DNA of 64,000 bases from G038396625 sp038396625 (GTDB lineage Bacteria; Bacillota; Clostridia; Peptostreptococcales; Thermotaleaceae): contig CP121688.1 of the NCBI GenBank assembly GCA_038396625.1, positions 1,178,001 through 1,242,000 on the forward strand, written 5' to 3'. The notes beneath the pieces are model-generated. The model saw only the letters and a list, made by a program, of their open reading frames with translations, did no database searches and had not been told where the DNA came from. Every line of letters begins with the position of its first letter. Positions within the stretch are counted from its first letter, which is position 1. Shown piece by piece: positions 1 to 7,996 of this stretch. Position numbers and translations under genes: made by a program.

Positions 1-1328
1 TAGATAATGCATATGAAGGTATTATTGTGGTGGACGAACAGGGATACATTATGATGATTAATGAACCTTATATAGAATTTCTAGGGAAAAAAGAAGAAGA
101 GATTATCGGAAAACATGCCACAGAAATTATTGATACAACACGATTGCATATAGTAGTAAAAACAGGAAAAGAAGAAATTGGAGAAGTGCAAAAGGTAAGA
201 GGTAAAAACATTGTGGTGATGCGTACGCCGATCTACAAGGAAGGAAGGGTAGTTGGCGCAATAGGTAAAATTATGTTTAAAGATTTAAAGGAAGTGAATG
301 TACTTGCTTCAAAAATTAAAAGTATAGAAAATGAATTGAAATATTATAAAAATGCTTTAAAAGAGGTAAGCAACGTAAAATATAGATTTGAAAACATTAT
401 CGGTGTTAGTGATAAATTGAAAGAAACAAAATTCTTAGCAGAAAAAGCCACCCATACCAATTCTAATGTATTAATTCGAGGAGAAAGTGGAACGGGGAAA
501 GAATTGTTTGCCCATGCCATTCATGCCGAGAGTAATCGTGCAATGGGCCCTTTTATAAAAGTGAATTGTGCTGCTATACCAGCAGAACTCTTAGAATCTG
601 AGTTGTTTGGATATGAAGAAGGGGCTTTTACAGGCGCAAGACGTGGTGGTAAGATAGGAAAGTTTGAGTTAGCCAATGGAGGCAGTATCTTTTTAGATGA
701 AATTGGTGATATGCCCCACAGTATGCAGGCAAAATTACTAAGAGTCTTACAAGAAAAAGAAGTAGAAAGAGTAGGGGGTACAAAAAATATTCCTTTAGAT
801 GTACGAATTATTGCTGCTACCAATAGAAACCTTGAAGAGATGATTGAAAAGGGAGAATTTCGAGAAGATCTTTATTATCGGCTAAATGTAATGAGCATCA
901 ATATACCACCTCTTCGTGAAAGAATAGAAGATCTAGAGCCCATGGTTCATTATTTACTGACGAAAATATCTGAAGAGGTAGGAAATTATGTGACCAAGAT
1001 AGCGCCTAAGGCTATGAAATATTTGGAGAGTTATACTTGGCCAGGAAATATCAGAGAATTAGAGAATGTATTGGAAAGAGCAATTAATCTTGTAGATTAC
1101 GGCAAAGAAATTCAAGTAAATCATTTACCGATGCACTTAAGAAAAGCAGAGGTCCACGTAAAAATACGAGGAGATAAGGACTTAAAAAGTATTTTGGAAG
1201 AAGTAGAAAAAGAAGCAATTTTGGACTGTCTTAAAAGAACCAATGGTAATCGAACAGAGACTGCAAAAATACTTAATATTAGCAGATCTAGCTTGTATGA
1301 GAAATTGTGGAAGTACGGGATAGAATGA
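1..1328 (+). CDS. Sigma-54-dependent transcriptional activator with PAS domain (5' end outside window)
   Basis: This is an enhancer-binding protein that uses ATP hydrolysis to open promoters held by sigma-54 RNA polymerase. The frame is open to the left edge and the residues before the first in-window GTG (DNAYEGIIVV) continue a normal PAS domain, so the true start lies upstream of the window. Counting from base 27, a PAS domain covers about residues 1-90, followed by a helical linker and an AAA+ domain with Walker A GESGTGKE (about 152-159) and the sigma-54 contact loop GAFTGA (about 199-204). A Fis-type helix-turn-helix forms the last 45 residues. There is no response-regulator receiver domain in the visible part, so the signal is probably sensed by the PAS domain. 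Its targets cannot be deduced here; I found no convincing -24/-12 promoter in the window. Confidence 0.93.
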   Translation, partial: DNAYEGIIVVDEQGYIMMINEPYIEFLGKKEEEIIGKHATEIIDTTRLHIVVKTGKEEIGEVQKVRGKNIVVMRTPIYKEGRVVGAIGKIMFKDLKEVNVLASKIKSIENELKYYKNALKEVSNVKYRFENIIGVSDKLKETKFLAEKATHTNSNVLIRGESGTGKELFAHAIHAESNRAMGPFIKVNCAAIPAELLESELFGYEEGAFTGARRGGKIGKFELANGGSIFLDEIGDMPHSMQAKLLRVLQEKEVERVGGTKNIPLDVRIIAATNRNLEEMIEKGEFREDLYYRLNVMSINIPPLRERIEDLEPMVHYLLTKISEEVGNYVTKIAPKAMKYLESYTWPGNIRELENVLERAINLVDYGKEIQVNHLPMHLRKAEVHVKIRGDKDLKSILEEVEKEAILDCLKRTNGNRTETAKILNISRSSLYEKLWKYGIE

Positions 1329-1461
1329 GACGATTCCAGAAATTTTCAAAAATATTTTGAGTATTTTAAAGAATAAGAAGGAGTTTAGTAAGCATCGTAG
1401 AATATAGATATCAAGAAAGAAAATACTCCTTTCTTTCAAGTTCGGGAACTGCTATAGAAAA

Positions 1462-1490
1462 TGGGCACTTTCATGTGCCCAAATTTTTTG
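1462..1490 (+). terminator. Rho-independent terminator after the sigma-54 activator
   Basis: A 7-bp GC-rich stem (TGGGCAC / GTGCCCA, 1462-1468 and 1475-1481) with a 6-nt loop is followed by AATTTTTTG. It sits between the activator and a convergent small gene and may also end the latter, since the other strand has a shorter T run. Confidence 0.8.
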
Positions 1491-1525
1491 TCTATTTATT
1501 GATGCAAAAAGGCTAAAGGATATAT

Positions 1526-1690
1526 TTATTTTAAACCTTCTTCTCTTTTCTTTTTTTCTACGACAGCTTCGATCATATCTCCATCAGAAACATGTTCTTG
1601 GGTGAAGCTTATACCAACACCTGTTTTTTCCCTATGCTTGGTAGTGGGTACTTTTTTACCCACAATACCTTTTCTTGTTTTTTGTGTCAT
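1526..1690 (-). CDS. Small basic protein, 54 codons, function unknown
   Basis: An ORF starts with ATG at 1690 and ends with TAA at 1526-1528. The start is preceded by a near-perfect ribosome site (AAGGAGG, about 7 nt upstream), the best reason to believe it is real. The product begins MTQKTRKGIVGKKVPTTKHR, ends VVEKKKREEGLK, and is lysine/arginine rich with a short acidic middle (QEHVSDGDMIE). There is no signal peptide or membrane segment and I do not recognise a family. It stands alone, convergent with the sigma-54 activator and followed by the same hairpin. Confidence 0.6.
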   Translation of the reverse strand: MTQKTRKGIVGKKVPTTKHREKTGVGISFTQEHVSDGDMIEAVVEKKKREEGLK

Positions 1691-1927
1691 AAATATCCTC
1701 CTTGGTAGTTATTGTTTTATGAATAGAAAGCTTTATTTTTAATGCGTAGGATTCATTATTAGCAGTGTTTAACTTTGTCTTATCAAAAGCTGCGTGATAC
1801 ATTGTGATTTCGTGGATCAAGCAAATACTTTATATCTATAAACACTGGACTAGTATTAATATGTACGAAAAAAGCAAAAGTATTCATTAATACAAAGAAG
1901 ACAGGGATCATGAAAGTAATACAATAG

Positions 1928-1980
1928 GATGCAAGCGTTGAAATCTAAAAATGGAGCTAAAAGATTTCAACGCTTGCATC
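1928..1980 (-). terminator. 19-bp perfect inverted repeat overlapping the end of the HAD gene
   Basis: The arms 1928-1946 and 1962-1980 are exact reverse complements with a 15-nt loop that contains the TAG stop of the HAD gene. One arm encodes the last residues of the protein. It is best read as a minus-strand transcription terminator, although the T run after it is poor. Confidence 0.6.
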
Positions 1981-2679
1981 TAATTTATAAATAACGTCTT
2001 TTCTTTCAATAATAATGGCAATCTTTCTACTGATTTCATCATCAAGTTTAATGTTTTGGAGTAGTTCTTTGGTGGGATTAATGGCAATGGGATAGCCGAC
2101 CATCTGCAGCATAGAGAAATCACCGTTTGTATCTCCATAAGCATAACTTTTCTTCATATTAATATTATATTGTTCTTGAAAAGAGAGTAAAGATTTTTGT
2201 TTGTTCTCCGCATCCCACATTTGTACAATTTCCCCAGTAAAATAACCATTTTCATCTATAAGATATTCTGTTCCTTTAAAGTCATCTGCACCGTATTTTT
2301 TAGCCATCTTAGAGACAAGATAAGATGGGCTGCCTGAAATAAAAATTACTTTATGACGCTGCTGCTGATGCCACTTAATTTGTGCTCTCGTATATCGATA
2401 CACACGATCGCCTTTGAGTGCAATGACTTGATTAGAAATAAAATCCATATTTTGATGGTTAAGGCCTTTGAGGGATTCGATATAGATTTGAGCAATTTCA
2501 AGGAGATAATCATCGTAGTTTCCTTGTCTTTTGTCCCAATTTAAATAGGCGTGTTTCGCATGGTTATGCCATAGAGAGGAATCAATAACTTCATATTTTA
2601 AAAGTTTTTTAAAATGTTCCACCATTAAGGAATCTCGATATAACGTACCATCGATATCGAAAAAAGCAGCGATTGTCAT
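1957..2679 (-). CDS. HAD-superfamily hydrolase, subfamily IB (SerB-like phosphatase)
   Basis: The 240-residue cytoplasmic protein shows the HAD motifs in order: motif I FDIDGTLYRDS near residue 8, motif II ISGSP in the middle, and motif III/IV GDTNGDFSML near residue 183. The helical cap between motifs I and II and the GxFTGEI segment are typical of the HAD-IB group that includes phosphoserine phosphatase. The real substrate is not evident; many of these are small-molecule phosphatases. ATG at 2679 has AGGAGGT upstream. The gene is single, and its 3' end lies in a long inverted repeat. Confidence 0.88.
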   Translation of the reverse strand: MTIAAFFDIDGTLYRDSLMVEHFKKLLKYEVIDSSLWHNHAKHAYLNWDKRQGNYDDYLLEIAQIYIESLKGLNHQNMDFISNQVIALKGDRVYRYTRAQIKWHQQQRHKVIFISGSPSYLVSKMAKKYGADDFKGTEYLIDENGYFTGEIVQMWDAENKQKSLLSFQEQYNINMKKSYAYGDTNGDFSMLQMVGYPIAINPTKELLQNIKLDDEISRKIAIIIERKDVIYKLDASVEIF

Positions 2680-2975
2680 AAGCGGTACCTCCTGTCGTAT
2701 AGAAAAATTTTGAGTACGTATTGCTATTATTATAGTATATGTATGCCCATTATTATTTGAGATTAAAAAATTTACATATTAGGGCATTTATAATAGATAC
2801 CCATATTTTCACTGTATTTCCCTAATATAATAAATTTTTCTTATCCTTGTATTATAAATTATAATTGGATTTTATGATCCCTTCGTAATAAGATAAAAAT
2901 AAGGGCGTAAGAAATAAAAGAATAGAGCAGTGGATGAAGGAGCAGACATTTATTAGGAAGGAGACGATTAAAAAG

Positions 2976-3971
2976 ATGAAGAATAGATTAAAGGAATTAA
3001 ATAAGTTGCTTCCTGGACTTTTATTTGTATTTGTAATTGCCATTTTGTCTATTTATATGAATGATGTCTTAAAAAGCAAAATCAATTTAGAGGCTTTAAC
3101 GATTGGTATTATCATAGGCATGATTTATAACAATACAATTGGTTTACAAGAAAAACTAAAACCAGGTACGAAGTATTCATTGAAAACATTATTAAAAGTT
3201 GGGATTGTATTGCTGGGATTAAAACTAAATTTTCAATCTCTATTAGCATTAGGACCAAAGGCATTACTGATTATTCTCCTATTTGTCCCTACAGTCTTAT
3301 TTCTAGCTCGCTTTTTAGGCAAACTATTCCATGCGGATGATAAATTGGCCACATTGATAGGGGTAGGCTCTTGTATTTGTGGGGCATCAGCTGTAGTCGC
3401 TATGTCTCCTTGCATTGATGCACAAGAAGACGATGCCGTAGTGGCTGTTTCAATTGTAAGCTTTCTTGGTGCCATTGGTGTGATTTTATACTCCTTTGTA
3501 GGGTTTGCATCTACTATGAGCAATATTCAGTATGGTTTTTGGTCAGGAATTTCATTACATGGCGTTGCCCATTCGATTGCAGCGGCTTTTGCAAGGGGGA
3601 GTGAAGCTGGAGAAATAGGAACCTTTGTAAAAATGGGAAGAGTGGTGATGTTAATACCTGTTGCCCTAATCTTAAGCTATCTCTTTCGAACACAAAAACA
3701 AGAGAAAACAAAAGTTGAATTTCCAATCTATATTTTATATTTTATTTTAGCAGGGATCATAGGCTCAAGTGGATGGATGCCAGCATTCTTACACACAAGT
3801 TTTACCCAGTTAAGCAGTATCTTTATTCTTATGGCCATGATTTCCATGGGATTATCTGTAGATTTTAAAGATATTAAAAATAAAGGGATGAAAGCACTAT
3901 GGATTGGGATGACTTTATTTATGATTACGTCTATATCTACTTATTTTATTGCCATAAGTTCTATGAATTAA
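2976..3971 (+). CDS. yeiH: YeiH/UPF0324-family membrane permease (putative sulfate exporter family)
   Basis: This is an integral membrane protein of about 330 residues with roughly ten hydrophobic segments. Family hallmarks are NKLLPGLLFVFVIAILS at the start, TLLKVGIVLLGLKL, and the conserved GVGSCICGASAVVA and HGVAHSIAAAFA segments. The family is annotated as putative sulfate or anion exporters, but direct transport data are sparse, so the substrate is uncertain. The first in-frame ATG is at 2934 and lacks a ribosome site; the ATG at 2976 has AGGAAGGAG 12 nt upstream and is preferred, with modest certainty. No transcriptional partner is nearby. Confidence 0.85.
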   Translation: MKNRLKELNKLLPGLLFVFVIAILSIYMNDVLKSKINLEALTIGIIIGMIYNNTIGLQEKLKPGTKYSLKTLLKVGIVLLGLKLNFQSLLALGPKALLIILLFVPTVLFLARFLGKLFHADDKLATLIGVGSCICGASAVVAMSPCIDAQEDDAVVAVSIVSFLGAIGVILYSFVGFASTMSNIQYGFWSGISLHGVAHSIAAAFARGSEAGEIGTFVKMGRVVMLIPVALILSYLFRTQKQEKTKVEFPIYILYFILAGIIGSSGWMPAFLHTSFTQLSSIFILMAMISMGLSVDFKDIKNKGMKALWIGMTLFMITSISTYFIAISSMN

Positions 3972-4049
3972 ATGTGATGAAAACTTTACCAACGCATATT
4001 TATAAAATATGATATAATGAGAGAACACGGCAATAAGGGGTGATAGTGT

Positions 4050-4376
4050 ATGTTAACAACAGAACAAAAACTATTATGTGGTGTAGCACACTTAGGATGG
4101 ATTGTAGGATTCCCTATTCTTGCGCCATTGGTAGTAATGCTGTTGGCAGGAGATGGGTTTGTAAAAGGTCAAGCCAAAGAAGCCCTCATCTTCCAAATAG
4201 GACTTGTTGTACTAGGTGGTATATTTGGACTCCTAAGCATTTTGCTAATCGGTATACCTTTTTTGATTATTATTGCTATCGGTGCATTGATTTTTCCAAT
4301 CATCGCGGTGATCAAGGTATGTGACGGTATAGACTATTCCTATCCCATTACTGGTGGCTTTGCTAGAAAATTATAG
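4050..4376 (+). CDS. DUF4870-family small membrane protein
   Basis: The 108-residue protein starts TTEQKLLCGVAHLGW, has a charged segment GDGFVKGQAKEAL that matches the DUF4870/Tic20-like pattern, then two or three hydrophobic segments (about 50-90), and ends PITGGFARKL. It sits in the cytoplasmic membrane. Function is unknown across the family. A ribosome site (AAGGGGTGAT) precedes ATG 4050. The gene is monocistronic, ended by the terminator at 4461. Confidence 0.8.
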   Translation: MLTTEQKLLCGVAHLGWIVGFPILAPLVVMLLAGDGFVKGQAKEALIFQIGLVVLGGIFGLLSILLIGIPFLIIIAIGALIFPIIAVIKVCDGIDYSYPITGGFARKL

Positions 4377-4460
4377 TCAATACATTGGAGTAAACTGAAA
4401 TATAGAGTGTAAGATAGGGTCTTAACCTACAATCTGAACGAAGATAAATGGATCAAGTAA

Positions 4461-4500
4461 AAAATACCTGCAAGCAGAAATGTTTGTGGGTATTTTTTTA
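4461..4500 (+). terminator. Terminator after the DUF4870 gene
   Basis: The arms AAAATACCTGCAA and TTTGTGGGTATTTT pair with some G-U pairs around a short loop and are followed by a T run. It separates the DUF4870 gene from the nucleoside regulon. Confidence 0.7.
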
Positions 4501-4516
4501 TTCTAAGAATAAACTA

Positions 4517-4545
4517 TTGACAAGATTCCTAAAATTCATTATGAT
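4517..4545 (+). promoter_or_regulatory. Consensus sigma-A promoter of the LacI-type regulator/rbsK operon
   Basis: TTGACA (4517-4522) and TATGAT (4540-4545) are separated by exactly 17 bp. The expected start of transcription, near 4552, falls in the first operator copy, which fits an autorepressed regulator gene. Confidence 0.85.
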
Positions 4546-4547
4546 TT

Positions 4548-4589
4548 AGTTAAAGGTTTTACGAAAACGTTTAACTAAAACGTTTAACT
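4548..4589 (+). promoter_or_regulatory. Triple operator for the LacI-family regulator
   Basis: The 13-mer AAAACGTTTAACT occurs twice in direct tandem (4564-4576 and 4577-4589). A third copy in inverted orientation with one mismatch lies at 4548-4560, making a large palindrome centred on ACG at 4561-4563. The core AAACGTTT is itself a palindrome with the central CG that LacI/PurR/CcpA-type proteins favour. The position just downstream of the promoter suggests roadblock or competition with polymerase. Confidence 0.75.
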
Positions 4590-4606
4590 AGATAAGGAGA
4601 AGATAT

Positions 4607-5620
4607 ATGGCTGTTACGATAAAAGATATTGCACGATTAGCAAATGTCTCTACTACCACAGTATCTCGTGTGATTAATCATAAAAGTGAAGGTGTAAGTG
4701 AAGATACAAGAAAGAAAATTTTAGATTTAGTAAAGGAGCTCAACTATCAGCCAAATGCTTTGGCAAGAGGGCTGGTTACTAAAAAAACCAAAACCATTGG
4801 CTTGATTATCCCAGATATCTCAAATCCCTTTTTTCCTGATATTGCTAGAGGGGTAGAGGATAGTGCCAATAGTCATGGATATAATGTTTTTTTGTGTAAT
4901 ACGGATGATAACTTAGATAAAGAAAGTGAATATATCAATGCATTGAAAGAAAAATATGTAGATGGCATTATATTTACCCTTGCTTCTATTCCAAAGTATG
5001 AGCATATTCTCGATCTAATAAAAAGTGGCATTCCAGTGGTCATGATGGACAGGCTGATTGAATCTAAAGATATTAAAGGTGTGTTTTTAGATAATTTTCA
5101 GGGAGGATATATTGCAACCAAGCATTTGATTGAATTGGGGCATACCCAAATTGGTTGTATAACAGGTCCTTTACATACGAAAACAGCCATAGAGCGATAT
5201 GAAGGATACCAAAGAGCTTTAATGGATGCCCATATCCCATTCGATAAAAGTTTGGTTATTGAAAGTGACTATAAAAGGGATGGGGGCATAAGAGCAGCAG
5301 AGCAATTATTAGAACAAAAAAAAATGACAGGTTTATTTGCGTGTAATGACCTAATGGCCTATGGGGCATATAAAGCTATAAAGACCCGTGGATATAAAAT
5401 ACCAGAAGATATTTCTATTGTAGGTTTTGACGATATACAAATTTCGCAAATGTTAGAAACCCAACTAACAACGATCAAGCAGCCTACTTATGATATGGGT
5501 GCCACGGCGGCACAAATGCTTATTAGCTTAATTGAAGGAAAAAGAATTCCAAAAAAAATGGTTCGCTTTGAGCCCCAGTTAATCATACGCCAAAGTACAT
5601 GCGCTATTGATGGGAGGTAA
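4607..5620 (+). CDS. LacI-family transcriptional regulator (RbsR-like)
   Basis: The 337-residue DNA-binding repressor has an N-terminal LacI helix-turn-helix (VTIKDIARLANVSTTTVSRV, residues 3-22) and hinge helix (YQPNALARGL), then a type-I periplasmic-binding-like sensor domain (residues 60-330). Its own promoter carries three operator copies. It immediately precedes ribokinase and a nucleoside importer operon, so a ribose-derived ligand and control of these genes are likely; this is inference from position. ATG 4607 has AGGAGA upstream. Confidence 0.92.
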   Translation: MAVTIKDIARLANVSTTTVSRVINHKSEGVSEDTRKKILDLVKELNYQPNALARGLVTKKTKTIGLIIPDISNPFFPDIARGVEDSANSHGYNVFLCNTDDNLDKESEYINALKEKYVDGIIFTLASIPKYEHILDLIKSGIPVVMMDRLIESKDIKGVFLDNFQGGYIATKHLIELGHTQIGCITGPLHTKTAIERYEGYQRALMDAHIPFDKSLVIESDYKRDGGIRAAEQLLEQKKMTGLFACNDLMAYGAYKAIKTRGYKIPEDISIVGFDDIQISQMLETQLTTIKQPTYDMGATAAQMLISLIEGKRIPKKMVRFEPQLIIRQSTCAIDGR

Positions 5621-5624
5621 TACA

Positions 5625-6575
5625 TTGAAACAGATATTAGTTGTTGGGAGTATCAACATGGATATGGTCATAAGAGTTCCTCATATTCCAGCAGTTGGAG
5701 AAACCATACTGGCAAAGGACATCAAAAGATTTGGAGGTGGGAAAGGCGCAAATCAAGCGATTGCTGCTGCCAAATTGGGTGGAGATGTTCATATGATTGG
5801 TAGAGTCGGAAAAGATGAACATGGTGAACAGTGTTACGAAAACTTGAAAAATAGTGGCGTGCATGTAGAGGGTATCGAATTTGACGACGATACACCCACG
5901 GGTACGGCTTATATTTATGTAAGCGATAAAGGAGAAAATAATATTGTAGTATATCCAGGTGCCAATAATAAATTGAATATTGATCAAATCAAAAGATTTG
6001 AGCATTTGTTTAATATAGCAGCATTTTGTGTTGTTCAATTGGAAATTCCTTTAGAGGTTGTGAATTTTGTTGTAGATTTATGTAGGCAAAAGGGTGTTAA
6101 GGTTATCTTTAACCCTGCTCCTGCATGCAATTTAAATGATGATCTTTTAAAAAATACATATATATTAACACCAAATGAAACGGAACTAACGATTCTAACA
6201 GGTGAAAAGGCAGATACCATTGAAGAAATGGAGATGGCTTCTCATAAAATATTGGAAAGAGGCGTACAAAACATTATTGTCACTATTGGAGAAAAAGGCA
6301 GTTTGCTTATAAATAAGGATAAAAAACAGCTTCATAAGGCAGTGAAGGTTGCTCCGATAGATACAACTGCTGCAGGGGATTCCTTTACAGGGGCATTAGC
6401 AGTTGCGTTAGCTGAAGAGCAAGAGATAAATAAAGCAATAAACTTTGCAACTCATGTAGCTGGGATTACAGTGACAAAGGAAGGGGCACAATCTTCGTTA
6501 CCTACAAGGGAAGTGGTTGAGGATTTCATGAAAAAATTACGAAAAGAATTTGATTACAGCATAACAAAAGGTTAA
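5625..6575 (+). CDS. rbsK: Ribokinase
   Basis: This PfkB-family sugar kinase of about 316 residues phosphorylates ribose at O5 with ATP. It has the N-terminal motif GSINMDMVIRVPHIP, the GGGKGANQAIAAAKLGG signature, and the C-terminal catalytic DTTAAGDSFTGALA with its base Asp. The first ATG (5607) overlaps the regulator gene and lies before the ribosome site; TTG at 5625 is 7 nt after GGGAGG and fits the family N-terminus better. In context it would take ribose released by the nucleoside hydrolase at 11.5 kb and feed ribose 5-phosphate to central metabolism. Confidence 0.92.
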   Translation: MKQILVVGSINMDMVIRVPHIPAVGETILAKDIKRFGGGKGANQAIAAAKLGGDVHMIGRVGKDEHGEQCYENLKNSGVHVEGIEFDDDTPTGTAYIYVSDKGENNIVVYPGANNKLNIDQIKRFEHLFNIAAFCVVQLEIPLEVVNFVVDLCRQKGVKVIFNPAPACNLNDDLLKNTYILTPNETELTILTGEKADTIEEMEMASHKILERGVQNIIVTIGEKGSLLINKDKKQLHKAVKVAPIDTTAAGDSFTGALAVALAEEQEINKAINFATHVAGITVTKEGAQSSLPTREVVEDFMKKLRKEFDYSITKG

Positions 6576-6645
6576 TCAATTTTTAAAACAAATGAGGAAG
6601 AGGAAAAAGTTGGATTATTAGCATGAGCATTCATGATAATAAATA

Positions 6646-6673
6646 TTTATAGGGAGATAAAACGACCTATAAA
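6646..6673 (+). promoter_or_regulatory. Hairpin in the leader of the BMP lipoprotein gene
   Basis: TTTATAGG (6646-6653) and CCTATAAA (6666-6673) form an 8-bp stem 30 nt before the lipoprotein start. There is no T run, so it is not a normal terminator. It does not show the conserved core of a purine riboswitch. Confidence 0.35.
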
Positions 6674-6703
6674 GTGATCTAATTATGAAAAGGGGGAAAA
6701 AAA

Positions 6704-7786
6704 ATGAAAAAAACAAAAGCGATTGCATTATTCATGGTACTTCTATTGATGGCATCAATGCTTGCAGGGTGTGGTGCAAAAACAGAGCAGGCAGATACCG
6801 CACAAGAAAATGAGCAAGCTGGTGAAGCAAAAGAACCTATGAAAGTAGCATTGGTTTTAGCAGGATTCTTAGGAGACAAATCATTCAATGACTCTGCGTA
6901 TGAAGGAATCTTACAGGCAGAAAAAGATTTTGGTATTGAAGTGAAGGTTATGGAATCTAAAGTACCTTCTGATTGGGAATCTAACCTAGTAGCTATGGCA
7001 GCAGCAGATTATGATCTTGTCATTGGTGTATCTACACAACTACAAGATATTATTAAAAAGCATGCACCAGAATTCCCAGATGTAAAATTTGGTATTATTG
7101 ACGGTGTGGTAGACGAGCCAAATGTTGTGTCTGCAATCTTTGCACAAAATGAAGGATCTTTCCTAGCAGGTGCTGCAGCAGCAATGTTTACACAAAAAAC
7201 AGAGATCCCAAATGTAAATCCCGAAAAGATCATAGGATGGGTTGGGGGAATGGATATCCCTGTACTTCATGACTTCTTAGTAGGTTATGAGCAAGGAGCA
7301 AAACATATCGATCCAGAAGTAAAAATTTTAACTTCTTTTGCAGGAACATTTAATGATCCATTAAAAGGAAAAGAATTAACATTAGCACAATACAGCCAAG
7401 GTGCAGATATTGTAATGAACGTTGCTTCTAATACTGGAAACGGTATTCTTGAAGCAGCTAAGGAAACAGGTAATTATGCGATTGGTGTTGATTTAAATCA
7501 AGATGGCGTTTATCCAGGAAGCATTCTTACTTCTATGTTAAAGCGTGTAGACCGTGCCAGCTATTTAATGGTTGAATCTGTTGCAAATGATGCATTCAAA
7601 GGTGGAGAGGTTACACACATGGATATTGCCAATGGTGGCGTTGGCTTAACAGACATGACTGTTATGAAGGAAGCTTTAGGAGACAAATTCCCACAAGATA
7701 TTCTTGATAAGATTGTAGAATTAACAGAAGAAGTAAAAAGCGGAAACATTAAAGTAGAATCTTATCCAGGTTTTGAGAAAAAGTAA
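6704..7786 (+). CDS. BMP-family nucleoside-binding lipoprotein of an ABC importer
   Basis: The 360-residue protein has a lipoprotein signal peptide ending LLMASMLAGC (Cys near residue 23), an acidic linker, and a Bmp/Med/TmpC domain with MKVALVLAGFLGDKSFND, GVSTQLQD, and YAIGVDLNQDGVYPGSILTSM. Such proteins (for example PnrA of Treponema and NupN of Bacillus) bind purine or other nucleosides outside the membrane. It is the first gene of an importer cluster with the ATPase and two permeases downstream; a long hairpin follows it. The ribosome site is AAAAGGGGG. Confidence 0.93.
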   Translation: MKKTKAIALFMVLLLMASMLAGCGAKTEQADTAQENEQAGEAKEPMKVALVLAGFLGDKSFNDSAYEGILQAEKDFGIEVKVMESKVPSDWESNLVAMAAADYDLVIGVSTQLQDIIKKHAPEFPDVKFGIIDGVVDEPNVVSAIFAQNEGSFLAGAAAAMFTQKTEIPNVNPEKIIGWVGGMDIPVLHDFLVGYEQGAKHIDPEVKILTSFAGTFNDPLKGKELTLAQYSQGADIVMNVASNTGNGILEAAKETGNYAIGVDLNQDGVYPGSILTSMLKRVDRASYLMVESVANDAFKGGEVTHMDIANGGVGLTDMTVMKEALGDKFPQDILDKIVELTEEVKSGNIKVESYPGFEKK

Positions 7787-7870
7787 TACAGAGGTATTAC
7801 AGAATAGAAAGTAATTTAGAATACATTGATAAAAAAATAAGTGCATACGCATAAAAAATAAAAATGCAAT

Positions 7871-7918
7871 GATTGAAGTGATTCTGAGTAGACAATTCTT
7901 CTTAGAATCACTTCAATC
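7871..7918 (+). promoter_or_regulatory. Long stem-loop between binding protein and ATPase genes
   Basis: The arms 7871-7885 and 7904-7918 match perfectly over 15 bp and extend by three more pairs, with a 12-nt loop and no T run afterwards. Such intercistronic stems commonly protect the upstream binding-protein mRNA or attenuate the transporter genes so that the binding protein is made in excess. Confidence 0.6.
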
Positions 7919-7996
7919 TAATAGCAACTTTGTAACGTATCTATTTTTGATCTCGTTCTCATAGAAGAAAGAACGAATAGAGTTGGAGGGACTAAA

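Noticed and set aside
4040..4324. Overlapping 94-codon frame across the DUF4870 gene
   Set aside because: A frame-shifted shadow of the well-supported DUF4870 gene.
6576..6703. Purine riboswitch before the BMP lipoprotein gene
   Set aside because: Looked for because of the nucleoside importer, but the conserved core and pairing are absent; only a simple hairpin is present.
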